A stretch of DNA of 64,000 nt from Candidatus Eisenbacteria bacterium. Its GTDB lineage: Bacteria > Eisenbacteria > RBG-16-71-46 > JAFGJU01. The notes beneath the pieces were generated by a model that ran no database searches, was not told the DNA's origin, and was given only the letters and a program-made list of their open reading frames with translations. The stretch lies in assembly GCA_026388185.1 (NCBI GenBank), contig JAPLKG010000006.1, positions 3,625-67,624 on the forward strand, read 5' to 3'. Below are positions 45,562 through 55,015 of this stretch, piece by piece (positions within the stretch are counted from its first letter, which is position 1; each line of letters starts with the position of its first letter). A program made the translations under genes and the position numbers.

Positions 45562-46950
45562 GTGAACGATTTTGACCTTCTGGTCATCGGCGCCGGCCCC
45601 GCAGGCTACGTCGGGGCGATACGCGCCGCACAACTCGGGGCAAAAGTCTGTCTCGTCGAACGAGCGGACGTGGGCGGAGTCTGTCTCAACAGGGGCTGCA
45701 TTCCGACCAAGACGCTCACGGGTCTTGCCGAGCTCCTCGAAAAGACCAGGACGTTCCAGAAGCTCGGGATACGAATCGAGGGAAACGTTGTCCCCGACCT
45801 GGCTCGTGCCGTGCAGAGGAAGCGAGAGATTGTCTCATCACTGGTGAGAGGAATCCGAACGCTGCTGGCGGCGAACGGCGTGACGCTCGTGAGCGGGGAG
45901 GCCAGCTTCGCCGACCAGAGAACAGTCGAGGTGAGACAAGCCGGTGCCACGCGGGAGCTCAGCGCAAACAAGATCCTCATCGCGACCGGTTCGGAGGCAA
46001 GCGAGCTTCCGAATCTTCCTTTCGACGGTTCCGCGATCATCTCGAGCAGCGAGGCGCTGGAACTGGAGGAAGTCCCTCGGAGCGTGCTTGTCGTAGGAGC
46101 CGGTGCGATAGGCTGCGAGTTCGCCTTCATCTTTAGCGCGCTGGGTAGCGCCGTGACGGTCGTTGAGATCATGGACAGGGTTCTTCCCCTCGAAGATTGC
46201 GATGTTTCCGCCGTCATCGAAAGGGAATTCAAGAAACGAAGAGTGACTTTGGTGACATCTGACAGCGTGGCGTCATCTTTCAAGAGCGACTCGGGTGTCA
46301 GATGCACTTTCAAGAATGGCAAGGAGATCGAGGTAGCAAAGGTGCTGGTCTCCGTCGGCCGCCGTCTCAACACCGGCGGATTGCGTCTCGAGAACGCCGG
46401 CGTCGGGCGTGGAGAGAAAAACGAAGTGGCGGTCAATGAGGCCATGGAGACGAACGTTGCCGGCATCTATGCGGCAGGTGACGTTGCCGGGAGGAAGATG
46501 TACGCTCATTCCGCCTCCAGGGAGGCAATAGTCGCTGTCTCCAATGCCGCGGGGCAGAAAAAGGCCATGGATTATTCCGCCGTGCCTTCCTGCGTTTTCA
46601 CCAGGCCTCAGGTGGCGAGCGTGGGGATGACGGAGAAGGGAGCAACCGACAAGGGACTTGAGGTCAAGGTGGGGGTTTTCAATCTGAGAGGGCTGGGCAT
46701 GGCGCACGTTCTTGACGAAACAAGCGGTATGGTGAAAATTGTGGCAGACGCCAAGACTGACGAGGTGCTTGGGGTACACATCGTGGGGGCGCACGCCTGC
46801 GAACTCATCCACGAGGGTGTCGTGGCAGTCGCCAACAAGCTCACCGCAACTGCGCTCGGCGAGACGATTCACGCTCATCCGACTCTCTCCGAAGCTGTGA
46901 TGGAGGCAGCCGAAGCCGTGCACGGGCTCTCGATTCATTCCTCGGGGTGA
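45562..46950 (+). CDS. lpdA: dihydrolipoyl dehydrogenase
   Basis: The 462-residue flavoprotein has the FAD loop VIGAGPAGYVGAIRAAQLG, the redox disulfide GGVCLNRGCIPTKTL, the NAD loop VVGAGAIGCEFAFIFSALG, and the C-terminal HAHPTLSEAVMEA that carries the catalytic His-Glu. It reoxidises lipoamide in 2-oxoacid dehydrogenase or glycine cleavage complexes. Their other subunits are not in this window. GTG start. The stop overlaps a possible GTG of the next gene. Confidence 0.95.
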   Translation: MNDFDLLVIGAGPAGYVGAIRAAQLGAKVCLVERADVGGVCLNRGCIPTKTLTGLAELLEKTRTFQKLGIRIEGNVVPDLARAVQRKREIVSSLVRGIRTLLAANGVTLVSGEASFADQRTVEVRQAGATRELSANKILIATGSEASELPNLPFDGSAIISSSEALELEEVPRSVLVVGAGAIGCEFAFIFSALGSAVTVVEIMDRVLPLEDCDVSAVIEREFKKRRVTLVTSDSVASSFKSDSGVRCTFKNGKEIEVAKVLVSVGRRLNTGGLRLENAGVGRGEKNEVAVNEAMETNVAGIYAAGDVAGRKMYAHSASREAIVAVSNAAGQKKAMDYSAVPSCVFTRPQVASVGMTEKGATDKGLEVKVGVFNLRGLGMAHVLDETSGMVKIVADAKTDEVLGVHIVGAHACELIHEGVVAVANKLTATALGETIHAHPTLSEAVMEAAEAVHGLSIHSSG

Positions 46951-46991
46951 TACGCGGCACGAGCGGCTGCGCGAGCAAGCGAGCGTTTGAC

Positions 46992-47699
46992 ATGAGTATG
47001 TTTGCAAGGATTTTTCGGGAAAATGTCGGCATCAAGATTGCCGCGATAGTGCTTTCACTCCTCGTATTTTCCTACGTGAGAGCGCAGAAGGAAGGCGAGC
47101 TGACCTCCAGAGTGTCCGTCGAGCTGAAGGGCATTCCTGACTCGCTCGCGTGGACCGGAGAGGTGCCGAGCCAGGTGTCAGTCACGTTCAGCGGGAAGTT
47201 GAGAAACCTGATCGAGCTGAGGATTGCTCCACTTCGCATTCCCGTTGACCTTTCCCAGGCGGGGCCGGGGCGTTTTCAGCGCACGCTGTCCGCCGCCGAC
47301 GTGCCGCTGCCCGAAGTTTCAGGCGTCGTCGTGACACACTTCGCCGGGCCTGAGCGAATAGACATAGTGATAGAAAAGAGAATTTCGAAGGCGGTGCGCG
47401 TGATTCCCGTTCTGGTCGGGGACCTTGCGGAGGGTCTTGGTCTGACGGCGCAGCCCGTTGCACTTCCTGAGAGCGTGTCCGTGAACGGTGCAGCAAGCGT
47501 GGTGGCTTCTACTGACTCTCTTCTCACCGCGCCGATCGACGTCTCTCAGAAAAGACAGTCTTTCTCTACCAAGGTGAGGCTCGACCTTCAAGGCAAGGCT
47601 CTCAAGTGTGACGCGCAGGTGGTGGAGGTCTACGTCGAAGTCGGCGCCGAGAGCCTCGGTGTGGTTGGAGAGGTTCCAGAACCCGGTTCGCAGCGTTGA
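46992..47699 (+). CDS. YbbR-domain protein
   Basis: The 235-residue product has one N-terminal membrane anchor (about 11-29) and two or three YbbR repeats (e.g. LTSRVSVELKGIPDSLAW, PSQVSVTFSGKLRNLIELR). YbbR (CdaR) proteins regulate c-di-AMP cyclase DacA in Firmicutes; no cyclase gene is visible here. The frame is open from GTG 46947, which overlaps the lpdA stop (GTGA), but ATG 46992 gives the normal family N-terminus. Confidence 0.8.
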   Translation: MSMFARIFRENVGIKIAAIVLSLLVFSYVRAQKEGELTSRVSVELKGIPDSLAWTGEVPSQVSVTFSGKLRNLIELRIAPLRIPVDLSQAGPGRFQRTLSAADVPLPEVSGVVVTHFAGPERIDIVIEKRISKAVRVIPVLVGDLAEGLGLTAQPVALPESVSVNGAASVVASTDSLLTAPIDVSQKRQSFSTKVRLDLQGKALKCDAQVVEVYVEVGAESLGVVGEVPEPGSQR

Positions 47700-47827
47700 C
47701 GACGAAGAAGTGTCGTGGCCGGAAGTGTGTGATGAGAGTGCACGCGAAAAAAGTCCTTGACCACAGTTGCACGTGTAAGACAATGCCATCGGGGAAAAGT
47801 TGGAGGGCCGTCGCAGACAAAAGAATC

Positions 47828-47959
47828 GAGAGGAGCCCCACCAAGATCGTTCTACCTTCTGCCTCTGCTCTTCATTAAGGGCACGCCCGCGCGCGAACAA
47901 GGCTGAGCGTGAGGGAAGGAAAGTAACGAAGCAGGCAGGGACCTAACTCCGCTCCTCTC
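47828..47959 (-). ncRNA. structured RNA with 6S-like architecture
   Basis: On the minus strand a well-defined promoter is followed by four nested helices (plus-strand coordinates): 47951-47959 with 47828-47836 (9 perfect pairs), 47933-47938 with 47859-47864, 47924-47931 with 47870-47877, and 47905-47911 with 47882-47888. The closing stem begins exactly at the predicted transcript start. A large unpaired bubble (12 and 22 bases) separates it from the apical arm, as in 6S RNA, which mimics open promoter DNA and binds RNA polymerase. GATTCTTTTGTC follows the closing stem as a terminator tail. At about 132 bases it is short for 6S. The folding is seen; the family is inferred. The rest of the 47700-48074 gap holds only this RNA and its promoter. 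Confidence 0.55.
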
Positions 47960-47965
47960 ACATAC

Positions 47966-47995
47966 ATTATACCATGCCGTAAGGCCCGGAGTCAA
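47966..47995 (-). promoter_or_regulatory. strong minus-strand promoter of the structured RNA
   Basis: Minus-strand TTGACT (47990-47995) and TATAAT (47966-47971) are 18 bases apart. No minus-strand coding gene follows; the folded RNA does. Confidence 0.65.
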
Positions 47996-48074
47996 CGCTA
48001 TTAGCCGGGGGGCGTGAAGCCCGGACCGAGTCGTCAACAGAAGTTGCAGCATCGTAAAGGAGGACAGGGCAGAA

Positions 48075-48764
48075 ATGGAGATGAAGGACAACAACTCGAA
48101 GCCTTCTTCTATCGGCAATGCCGTTATCGGCAGTGCCGGAGCCAGGACGTTGACAGACTCACCAGCCATCAGCGCAATGCCGGAACCTCAAGTCGTCGAG
48201 ATTCCGGACAAGAGAGCGAGAATGGCTGTCGTTCCCTCGCGCATTTTCTTCACGAAGGGAGTAGGAACGCACCGTGAGGAACTTCAGTCGTTCGAGCTGG
48301 CCCTCAGGGACGCCGGCATTGAGAAACTGAACCTCGTGCGCGTTTCCAGCATCTATCCACCCAATTGCAGGATAGTCCCAAGGAACGAGGGTCTCAAGGA
48401 GATAGTCCCGGGCATGATTGCGTATTGCGTCATGAGCAGCCTGAGCAGCAACGAGCCCCACAGGCTTATTGCGTCATCCATAGGTTGCGCCGTTCCCGCC
48501 GACAAGAGCGCCTACGGTTATCTCAGCGAACATCATGCCTTCGGACAAACCGACGAAGTGGCCGGAGAGTACGCCGAAGACCTCGCTGCCTCCATGCTCG
48601 CCACCACACTCGGAATAGAGTTCGACGAAAACAAGAACTGGGACGAGAAAAAGGAAGTGTTCAAGATAAGCGACCTTATCGTTAAGACGACGCACATTGC
48701 CCAATCCACAATCATTACCAAGTGTTGTTCAACAGTCATTGCGGCCGCAGTGTTCCTAGATTAG
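48075..48764 (+). CDS. pyruvoyl-dependent arginine decarboxylase
   Basis: The 229-residue proenzyme self-cleaves at a serine to create the pyruvoyl cofactor; the site is in [50 protein letters not shown] and the C-terminal Ala-rich strand also fit. It makes agmatine for polyamines. The core starts near residue 50, and the first 45 residues are an extension of low complexity; the start at ATG 48075 is well supported by AAGGAGG, so the extension is probably real. Confidence 0.92.
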   Translation: MEMKDNNSKPSSIGNAVIGSAGARTLTDSPAISAMPEPQVVEIPDKRARMAVVPSRIFFTKGVGTHREELQSFELALRDAGIEKLNLVRVSSIYPPNCRIVPRNEGLKEIVPGMIAYCVMSSLSSNEPHRLIASSIGCAVPADKSAYGYLSEHHAFGQTDEVAGEYAEDLAASMLATTLGIEFDENKNWDEKKEVFKISDLIVKTTHIAQSTIITKCCSTVIAAAVFLD

Positions 48765-48798
48765 TAAGTTGATACTTGCCGTAACCGGGGGTGAGTTC

Positions 48799-49002
48799 AT
48801 GCCAAAAGCCAAGACCTTGTGGTGCCCGTTCTACAGAGGGCTGTGCGAAGATGGTTGGGTGGAGGTGCCGACGCCGGAAGGCGATTCGACGCGGGTGGTC
48901 TGCGCCTGCTATCACGAAGCCGAGAAAAGGTGCAAGCTGGTAATGATGGAATACGACCTGTTCAACATCGCGAGGGCACTCGACGTGATGACAAACAAGT
49001 GA
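48799..49002 (+). CDS. small Cys-rich protein
   Basis: The 67-residue protein has Cys 9, 15, 34, 36 and 44 in WCPFYRGLC and VCACYHEAEKRC, suggesting a zinc or iron-sulfur site. No family recognised. Strong GGGGGTGA ribosome site. It lies 34 bases after the arginine decarboxylase gene, so it may be co-transcribed. Confidence 0.65.
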   Translation: MPKAKTLWCPFYRGLCEDGWVEVPTPEGDSTRVVCACYHEAEKRCKLVMMEYDLFNIARALDVMTNK

Positions 49003-49018
49003 GGAGATCGTTAGGCGG

Positions 49019-49681
49019 CTAACGAGTGTAGTTCCCCACGAAGTCTGAATATCCGAAGCCTGCCCAAATGGTCGGTTCAAAGTCTATGTTGTCAAAATCA
49101 TAGTGGTGGAGACCCCTGTGCTCGAAGGGGTCAGCTCGCCATGCACCATAAGCTGCCATGCCGGCCCCGAATTCCACGTGCCACTCCGGATTCACTCTCA
49201 CTCTGAGACCTGCCAAAACTCCGTCGTTGGCTTCCAGTATGAAACTCACTTTTTCGTCGATCTGAGCCTCATACCCGAGCAGCAGAAACAACGGAAATAT
49301 CTTCACTCCGACCGTGAGATCGCTGTTGTCGCCCGTCGGCAGGCCCCAGACGGCGTACGCGTACGCGAAGCTGAGCAGCGGGTCTACTCCCATCGCCATC
49401 GGATAGGAGTCGGAAGTGTCGAAGACGTACTTCAAACCGTGAAGTCCCACCTCGAGTTTTTCGGCGGGCGAGTATTCTATGTACGGAAGACCCACAATAA
49501 AGCTGGTTTGAGCGATGGTCCGAGGCTTGGGTACGGTGAAGTACCAACTCGGAGCACCTGTTGCGCTACCCAGGGCGAATGAATCGGCCGAAACGGCGAA
49601 GAGATGCGCAACGGCCAGGAACATCAAGCTCCCCATCGCGAAGAGCCTTCTCGCTGAAAATGGCTTCGCCGGCAACAACAT
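49019..49681 (-). CDS. uncharacterised exported beta-rich protein
   Basis: The 220-residue product has a signal peptide (about 1-36) followed by repeated amphipathic strands (SFIVGLPYIEYSPAEKLEVG, LRVRVNPEWHVEFGAGMAA), resembling a small outer-membrane barrel. No family recognised. ATG 49681 has GAGGAGG upstream; GTG 49684 is an equal alternative. It converges with the Cys-rich gene, 16 bases apart. Confidence 0.65.
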   Translation of the reverse strand: MLLPAKPFSARRLFAMGSLMFLAVAHLFAVSADSFALGSATGAPSWYFTVPKPRTIAQTSFIVGLPYIEYSPAEKLEVGLHGLKYVFDTSDSYPMAMGVDPLLSFAYAYAVWGLPTGDNSDLTVGVKIFPLFLLLGYEAQIDEKVSFILEANDGVLAGLRVRVNPEWHVEFGAGMAAYGAWRADPFEHRGLHHYDFDNIDFEPTIWAGFGYSDFVGNYTR

Positions 49682-49762
49682 CACGAGTAACCTCCTCTTC
49701 GATCGGTCGTAGAAAAAGCGCCCAGGCCTGCCGGAAGAATCTCGCCAACGGCGACCAGGCGC

Positions 49763-49791
49763 ATCCTATTCTGCACCAGCATGTTTGTCAA
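49763..49791 (-). promoter_or_regulatory. promoter of the exported beta-rich gene
   Basis: Minus-strand TTGACA (49786-49791) and TAGGAT (49763-49768) are 17 bases apart. Confidence 0.55.
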
Positions 49792-49807
49792 GGCAAAGAA
49801 ACGCAAC

Positions 49808-49831
49808 GGCCCCGGCCTTTCGACCGGGGCC
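49808..49831. other. GC-rich inverted repeat
   Basis: GGCCCCGG (49808-49815) and CCGGGGCC (49824-49831) can form an 8-bp hairpin with an 8-base loop. Only a weak T-rich tail follows on the minus strand, so terminator function is doubtful. The 740-base gap from 49682 to 50423 otherwise holds only the two promoters listed; I see nothing in 49850-50280. Confidence 0.4.
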
Positions 49832-50283
49832 TGGTTCATGCTTAGAGAAGAGGGGGTGGCCCAACGACTGGAGTGAGTTCCTAGGGTGTGGACGATGGCA
49901 CTTTGTCATCCGCTGCGCTGTAGTCAACTCCCCTCTTCCCAACCTCTATGTCTGGAGAGCCGTCCGCGACCCTCCGTGTATGTGCAATCGCAAGCGGCGT
50001 GCCAGAACGGCCCGGCGCGAGCAAACTCAAGAGACGCCATAACTTTTTCACAGTAACGACGTTACGCGGCTCGACGATGCCGACCCGGATGGAGGCATGC
50101 GACCGCAGCCTCTGGAGTTGGCGACTTGCACACCATCATCTTGCAGAATGGAAGACGCGCGGGGCACAGACGCCCGGAGCTTAAGGCATTCAGGTTGGGC
50201 AACGAGACCGCGGTTGCACTCCTGCACAGAGTGGGCCGAGGTCGGGTTCCAGGAAGCGCGGCCTTTCACCTGCAAAAAAAAGC

Positions 50284-50312
50284 TTGACAACAAGTTGCCA
50301 CGTGGATAAGTT
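50284..50312 (+). promoter_or_regulatory. promoter of the HU gene
   Basis: TTGACA (50284-50289) and TAAGTT (50307-50312) are 17 bases apart, preceded by an A-run (50274-50281) that may act as an UP element. Confidence 0.55.
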
Positions 50313-50423
50313 ACCCTCGCTCAGGCGTCCGAACTGTCAGTACTCTTCTTTGCCAGGGCCTGTTAACGCACGTATGTAGAATTTTTGATGGACAAGCCAC
50401 TCTCTCTGGAAGGAGGTTTCGAC

Positions 50424-50702
50424 GTGACAAAAGCGGAACTCGTTGACGAGATTGCCGAGAGGACAGGTCTTACAAAGAAAGACGTCGCCGACACCGTAGA
50501 TGAATTCCTCAATGCCGTGTCAAGGGCGCTCGCCGGTGGTAAGCACATTGAGATTCGTGGGTTCGGGACTTTCAAGGTGAAAGACAGGAAGGCCAGAATT
50601 GCGCGAAATCCAAGAACGGGTGACTCCGTGCCAGTTCCTCCGAGGAAGGTGCCGGTGTTCAAGGTGTCAAAGGAACTGAAGGATATGGTCGCTCAGGGTT
50701 AG
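50424..50702 (+). CDS. HU/IHF-family DNA-binding protein
   Basis: The 92-residue protein is full length for the family. TKAELVDEIAERTGLTKKDV is the dimerising helix pair, and GFGTFKVKDRKARIARNPRTG the DNA-binding beta-arm signature. It bends and compacts DNA, and IHF-type members assist sigma-54 promoters. GTG 50424 is chosen because of GGAAGGAGG; the frame is open from 50385. Confidence 0.95.
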   Translation: MTKAELVDEIAERTGLTKKDVADTVDEFLNAVSRALAGGKHIEIRGFGTFKVKDRKARIARNPRTGDSVPVPPRKVPVFKVSKELKDMVAQG

Positions 50703-50729
50703 CCCTCAAGCCCGGCTAGCCCTGCTGCT

Positions 50730-51410
50730 TCAGTCTCTACTGCCCCTCAGCACCAGCAGTCTCAATAGCTGTACCGCAGCCATTGCAGCAGCAGCAAGAT
50801 AGGTAAGGGCTGCTGCGTTCAGCACCTTCCTTCCGCCAGCCAGGTCACGCGGATCTACTATGCCCGCGTGCTCGAGTTCACCGAGTGCACGCTTGCTGGC
50901 GTTGAGCTCGACAGGAAGCGTCACTACCTGGAAGAGCACCGCCACGGAAAAGAAAAGGATGCCCACGTCCATCAGTCTCCCCGATCTGAAGATGAATCCT
51001 GCCAAGAAGAGCGGAAACGCCAGCATCGTTCCGACATTTGCAACGGGGAAGAGACCGTGCCTGATCCTGAGAGGGGCGTAGCCCGTTCCGTCCTGGATTG
51101 CGTGGCCCGCCTCGTGGGCGGCTATGCCGACTGCCGCAACTGAAGTTCCCCTGTAAACCGGCTCCGAGAGCCTGAGGACCCTCTTTCGCGGATCGTAGTG
51201 GTCCGAGAGCGTGCCGCTTCCCATCTCGACTTCGACGTCGTCCAGATTGTTGCGGGAAAGTATCGCGCGAGCGACCTCCAGTCCAGTTCGGCCCGAGGCA
51301 GAAGGAACGCGAAGGTATTGTTTGTACGTGGCACTGACCTTGTACTGAGCGTACAAGGCAAAAGCAAGAGCCGGTATGAGAAACACAAAAGTCGGATCCA
51401 AGAAGAACAT
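50730..51410 (-). CDS. YugP-type zinc metallopeptidase
   Basis: The 226-residue membrane protein carries HEAGHAIQ, with spans at about 6-24, 128-146, 152-172 and 205-222. It fits the neutral zinc metallopeptidase family typified by YugP; substrates are unknown. ATG 51410 has GGGGGT nearby. It converges with the HU gene. Confidence 0.88.
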   Translation of the reverse strand: MFFLDPTFVFLIPALAFALYAQYKVSATYKQYLRVPSASGRTGLEVARAILSRNNLDDVEVEMGSGTLSDHYDPRKRVLRLSEPVYRGTSVAAVGIAAHEAGHAIQDGTGYAPLRIRHGLFPVANVGTMLAFPLFLAGFIFRSGRLMDVGILFFSVAVLFQVVTLPVELNASKRALGELEHAGIVDPRDLAGGRKVLNAAALTYLAAAAMAAVQLLRLLVLRGSRD

Positions 51411-51585
51411 TGCCTTACCCCCTTGAGTAACCCCTTGCAGTCGAGTCCGGTAGCAGTAGCTCAATCAGAACGCGCAAGATTTCAGCTCTGCTTCCCTGAC
51501 TCTAGCAATCCGGTCTCTCCGTGTCAAGGAGGAGTGCCGCCTGCCCTCACGCGTGACCCTATCTTTTTGATTCTGCGGCTCTTAC

Positions 51586-51614
51586 TTGACAGGAACTCCC
51601 CACTGTTCTAACCT
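51586..51614 (+). promoter_or_regulatory. promoter of the eleven-gene run
   Basis: TTGACA (51586-51591) and TAACCT (51609-51614) are 17 bases apart, about 50 bases before rsmI. No other clear promoter or terminator interrupts the genes up to 62461. Confidence 0.55.
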
Positions 51615-51663
51615 GACACGCTGAACGGCTGAACGAGTATGCCAGGGAACGGAAGAGCCTTCG

Positions 51664-52404
51664 ATGGCAGGGGCTGGTCAAATGACGGAGACCAAGGGAA
51701 AGCTGTATCTTGTGGCGACCCCAATCGGCAACATGGAGGACATCTCCATCAGGGCGTTGCGGACGCTCCGCGGGGCGGCTTTCATCGCGGCCGAAGATAC
51801 GAGACACTCACGAAAGCTCCTAGCGCGCTACAAGATAAGGCGATCTCTCCTGAGCTACCACGATTTCAACAAGGCGAAGGTGGCTCCGCAGATAATAAAA
51901 AGAATCGCGTCGGGCGAGGACGTGGCGCTGGTATCTGATGCGGGCAGCCCGGGCATTTCCGATCCCGGGTTCCTGCTCGTCAAGCTCGCGATAGCTGAGG
52001 GCATCGACGTGGTCCCGATACCCGGCGCCTCATCTGTGATCTGTGCGCTTCAGATCTCCGGGCTTGCCACTCACAGCTTCGCCTTCGAAGGATTTCTCCC
52101 CAGAAAGAAGGGGAAGAGGCGGGCGAGGCTCGAGAGCCTCAAGCCTGAGGAGCGAACGATGATTTTCTTCGAATCGCCCAATCGGTTGCGTACGACCGTG
52201 CCAGAGATGCTCGAGGTTCTGGGTGACAGGAAAATCGCCATTTGTAGAGAACTAACCAAGCTTTTCGAAGAGGTTATCAGGACAACGCTTTTCCGAGCGA
52301 ACGAGCTGCTTGCGAAAAGAACGATCAAAGGTGAGGTCGTGCTTGTCGTGGAAGGTAACGCGGCCGCTGAGGCCAGAAGGGCCAGTGCCACTCCGGCAGA
52401 ATGA
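51664..52404 (+). CDS. rsmI: 16S rRNA (cytidine 1402-2'-O)-methyltransferase RsmI
   Basis: The 246-residue SAM enzyme has LYLVATPIGNMEDISIRAL, AEDTRHSRKLL, VSDAGSPGISDPGF and GASSVICALQISGL, all typical of RsmI. It 2'-O-methylates C1402 in the 16S decoding centre. ATG 51682 (MTETKGK) is an in-frame alternative start. Confidence 0.95.
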   Translation: MAGAGQMTETKGKLYLVATPIGNMEDISIRALRTLRGAAFIAAEDTRHSRKLLARYKIRRSLLSYHDFNKAKVAPQIIKRIASGEDVALVSDAGSPGISDPGFLLVKLAIAEGIDVVPIPGASSVICALQISGLATHSFAFEGFLPRKKGKRRARLESLKPEERTMIFFESPNRLRTTVPEMLEVLGDRKIAICRELTKLFEEVIRTTLFRANELLAKRTIKGEVVLVVEGNAAAEARRASATPAE

Positions 52405-52453
52405 GCGCGCCTCGATGAAAGTGTCCTGAAAACGGGAGGACATTGTCCACAAG

Positions 52454-53086
52454 ATGACTGGTCTTCTAAAGAAAAAAGGTAGACTCCTCATCGAGCCTAT
52501 CGCGAAGATGCTGATCAAATTGGGCCTCACCGCGACGGCGCTCACGTTGCTCGGGTTTGCGGCCGCAGCGATCGCCGGTCTGCTTTTCGCTCTCGGCCAC
52601 GTCCGCCTTGCTGCAATTGCGGTGTTGGTCTCGGGACTACTTGATAGCGCTGACGGAACCGTGGCAAGACTCTCGAGTCGAGTGACGCGGGCCGGCGCCT
52701 TTACGGACTCGGCAGTTGACAGATACTGCGAGGCTGTCATATTTTTCGGACTCCTGATACACTACCTGCGCAGGGACGTTTTTTCTTTGGTCCTCCTCAC
52801 GTTTGTGGCCATGAGCGGCGCCTTCATGGTGAGTTACATGAGGGCGAGGCTGGAAGGATTGGGGAAAGAATGCCGTGTGGGTTTGCTTGAGCGAGAGGAT
52901 CGTGTTATTGTACTTGCCGTCGGCGGGTTGGTGGGTGAGATCGGCATTCAGGTCGCACTGTGGGTGCTGGCAGTATTTTCTCACTACACCGCGCTCCAGA
53001 GAGTGAGGTACGCCACAAGGTCTCTCGGGGATTCGGAACCTCTTGCTACCGACTCTTCCGGGAAGGACGATTCGATTCGTGATTGA
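52454..53086 (+). CDS. CDP-alcohol phosphatidyltransferase (phosphatidylinositol-phosphate synthase-like)
   Basis: The 210-residue membrane enzyme carries the full active-site motif [14 protein letters not shown] then [12 protein letters not shown] (DxxDGxxAR...GxxxDxxxD), on about six spans. It joins a CDP-lipid to an alcohol. Direct coupling to the inositol-phosphate synthase gene 44 bases downstream makes inositol phosphate the likely acceptor, as in mycobacterial and archaeal inositol-lipid synthesis. A glycerophosphate or serine acceptor cannot be excluded from sequence alone. Confidence 0.88.
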   Translation: MTGLLKKKGRLLIEPIAKMLIKLGLTATALTLLGFAAAAIAGLLFALGHVRLAAIAVLVSGLLDSADGTVARLSSRVTRAGAFTDSAVDRYCEAVIFFGLLIHYLRRDVFSLVLLTFVAMSGAFMVSYMRARLEGLGKECRVGLLEREDRVIVLAVGGLVGEIGIQVALWVLAVFSHYTALQRVRYATRSLGDSEPLATDSSGKDDSIRD

Positions 53087-53130
53087 GACACAGACCTCAA
53101 GGTCTGGTCACTGAGTTAACGGAGGCACAA

Positions 53131-54255
53131 ATGTCCAAAGTCAGAGTGGCCATCGTAGGTGTTGGGAATTGCGCTTCTTCCTTCATTCAGGGTGTTCACT
53201 ACTATCGGAACGCCAAGGAGAACGAACTGATTCCTGGAATCATGCACGCCAATCTTGGTGGCTACCACATAAGGGACATTGAATTCAGCGCCGCCATAGA
53301 CATTGACAAGAACAAGGTGGGGAAAGACCTGAGCGAGGCCATCTTCACCTGGCCCAACAATACTTACAAGTTCCAGGAAGTGCCGAAGGTAGGCGTGACT
53401 GTCCGGCGCGGCATGACGCACGACGGATTGGGCAAGTACCTTTCGAAGATAATTCAGAAAGCGCCTGGCTCGACCGCGGACATCGTGGCTCTTCTGAAGG
53501 ACACGAAGACCGACGTGGTCATCAACTATCTGCCCGTGGGCAGTGAAGAGGCCACAAAATGGTACGTGGAGCAGGTTCTCGAGGCCGGCTGCGGTTTCGT
53601 CAACGCGATACCCGTCTTCATCGCGAGGGAACGCTACTGGCAGAAGCGGTTCGAGAAGAGAGGGCTCCCCGTGATAGGCGACGACATAAAGTCGCAGGTC
53701 GGAGCAACAATAGTGCACAGGGTCCTCACCCGACTTTTTAGAGACAGAGGGGTCAAGCTTGACAGGACCCTGCAACTGAACGTCGGGGGCAACACGGATT
53801 TCCTCAACATGCTCGAACGTTCGAGGCTCGAGTCTAAGAAAATCTCAAAGACCGGTGCAGTGACCTCGATGCTGGACTACGACATTGGTGCCAAGAACGT
53901 CCACATTGGTCCCAGCGACTACGTCGAATGGCTCGACGACAGAAAGTGGGCTTACATCAGGCTCGAGGGCACAACGTTCGGGGACGTTCCTCTCAATCTG
54001 GAACTCAAGCTGGAGGTTTGGGACTCTCCAAACTCGGCCGGCGTCATGATAGACTCCGTGCGCTGCTGCAAGCTTGCCATGGACGCGGGGCTGTCGGGTG
54101 CCCTCATCGGCCCGTCGGCCTACTTCAAGAAATCCCCTCCTATCCAGTACACGGACGAAGAGGCCCGAAATATGGTCGAGGAGTTTATTCGGAAGTACGG
54201 TAAGAGGAGAGCTTCCAAGGGCAAAGGCAGGACCACTCGCAAGACTTCCCGCTAA
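53131..54255 (+). CDS. inositol-3-phosphate synthase
   Basis: The 374-residue NAD enzyme makes inositol phosphate from glucose 6-phosphate. [20 protein letters not shown] is the dinucleotide loop, [17 protein letters not shown] and [12 protein letters not shown] the conserved core, and [22 protein letters not shown] the C-terminal signature of the short prokaryotic type. ATG 53131 follows GGAGG. The C-terminus has a basic Arg/Lys/Thr tail. It forms a lipid head-group module with the upstream phosphatidyltransferase. Confidence 0.93.
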   Translation: MSKVRVAIVGVGNCASSFIQGVHYYRNAKENELIPGIMHANLGGYHIRDIEFSAAIDIDKNKVGKDLSEAIFTWPNNTYKFQEVPKVGVTVRRGMTHDGLGKYLSKIIQKAPGSTADIVALLKDTKTDVVINYLPVGSEEATKWYVEQVLEAGCGFVNAIPVFIARERYWQKRFEKRGLPVIGDDIKSQVGATIVHRVLTRLFRDRGVKLDRTLQLNVGGNTDFLNMLERSRLESKKISKTGAVTSMLDYDIGAKNVHIGPSDYVEWLDDRKWAYIRLEGTTFGDVPLNLELKLEVWDSPNSAGVMIDSVRCCKLAMDAGLSGALIGPSAYFKKSPPIQYTDEEARNMVEEFIRKYGKRRASKGKGRTTRKTSR

Positions 54256-54307
54256 TTACCTGTTCCTCATAGCGATTTCCTGATGAGAGGCTATAAGGAG
54301 GAATTGA

Positions 54308-54946
54308 ATGGCAGGGCTCTTTGTGACCCTTGAGGGTATAGAGGGCTGCGGCAAGACCACCCAAGCCGAGCTGCTCAAATTAAACCTGGAGAAAGAAGGC
54401 CACCGCGTGGTATTCACAAGAGAGCCGGGGGGCACCCGAGTGGGCGAGAGGATAAGAGAGATTCTCTTGGACAACAGGATGAAGGGCATGGAACCTCTTA
54501 CCGAACTCTTTCTCTATCTTGCCTCCAGGGCTCAGCACGTCCGGGAATTGATTCGACCGGCGCTTGACGAAGGTGCTATAGTCGTCTGTGACAGATTCTC
54601 TGATGCGAGCGTGGCTTATCAGGGTGGCGGCAGAAGAATAGGCACATCGCGCGTACTTGCGCTCAACGATGCTGCCACTTCAGGCCTTGTGCCAGACTAC
54701 ACCGTGCTGCTTGACCTGCCGGTGGAACTGGGTTTGGACAGGATGTCGGCCAGAGTGGGGGGCAAGGGCCGACAAGACAGGATCGAACGGGAAGAGTTGG
54801 AATTCCACGTGAGAGTGAGAGACGCTTATCTTGCCCTCGCGCAGGAGTCCTCGGGCAGAATCGAAGTCTTTGACGGAATGCGCGACAGAGAAGAGCTTGC
54901 GCACGAAATACTGGGTCGCATCAAAGGCATCCTGAACCGACGCTAG
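54308..54946 (+). CDS. tmk: thymidylate kinase
   Basis: The 212-residue kinase has P-loop EGIEGCGKTTQAELL, the DRFSDASVAYQGGGR substrate segment and TREPGGT. It phosphorylates dTMP to dTDP. Strong AAGGAGG precedes ATG. Confidence 0.95.
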   Translation: MAGLFVTLEGIEGCGKTTQAELLKLNLEKEGHRVVFTREPGGTRVGERIREILLDNRMKGMEPLTELFLYLASRAQHVRELIRPALDEGAIVVCDRFSDASVAYQGGGRRIGTSRVLALNDAATSGLVPDYTVLLDLPVELGLDRMSARVGGKGRQDRIEREELEFHVRVRDAYLALAQESSGRIEVFDGMRDREELAHEILGRIKGILNRR

Positions 54947-55015
54947 CCGGGAGACGATCCCGCGGAAAGACACCATATCGGGTCCCCGGCGACCGATGGA
55001 AAGTGAGGCAATTTC

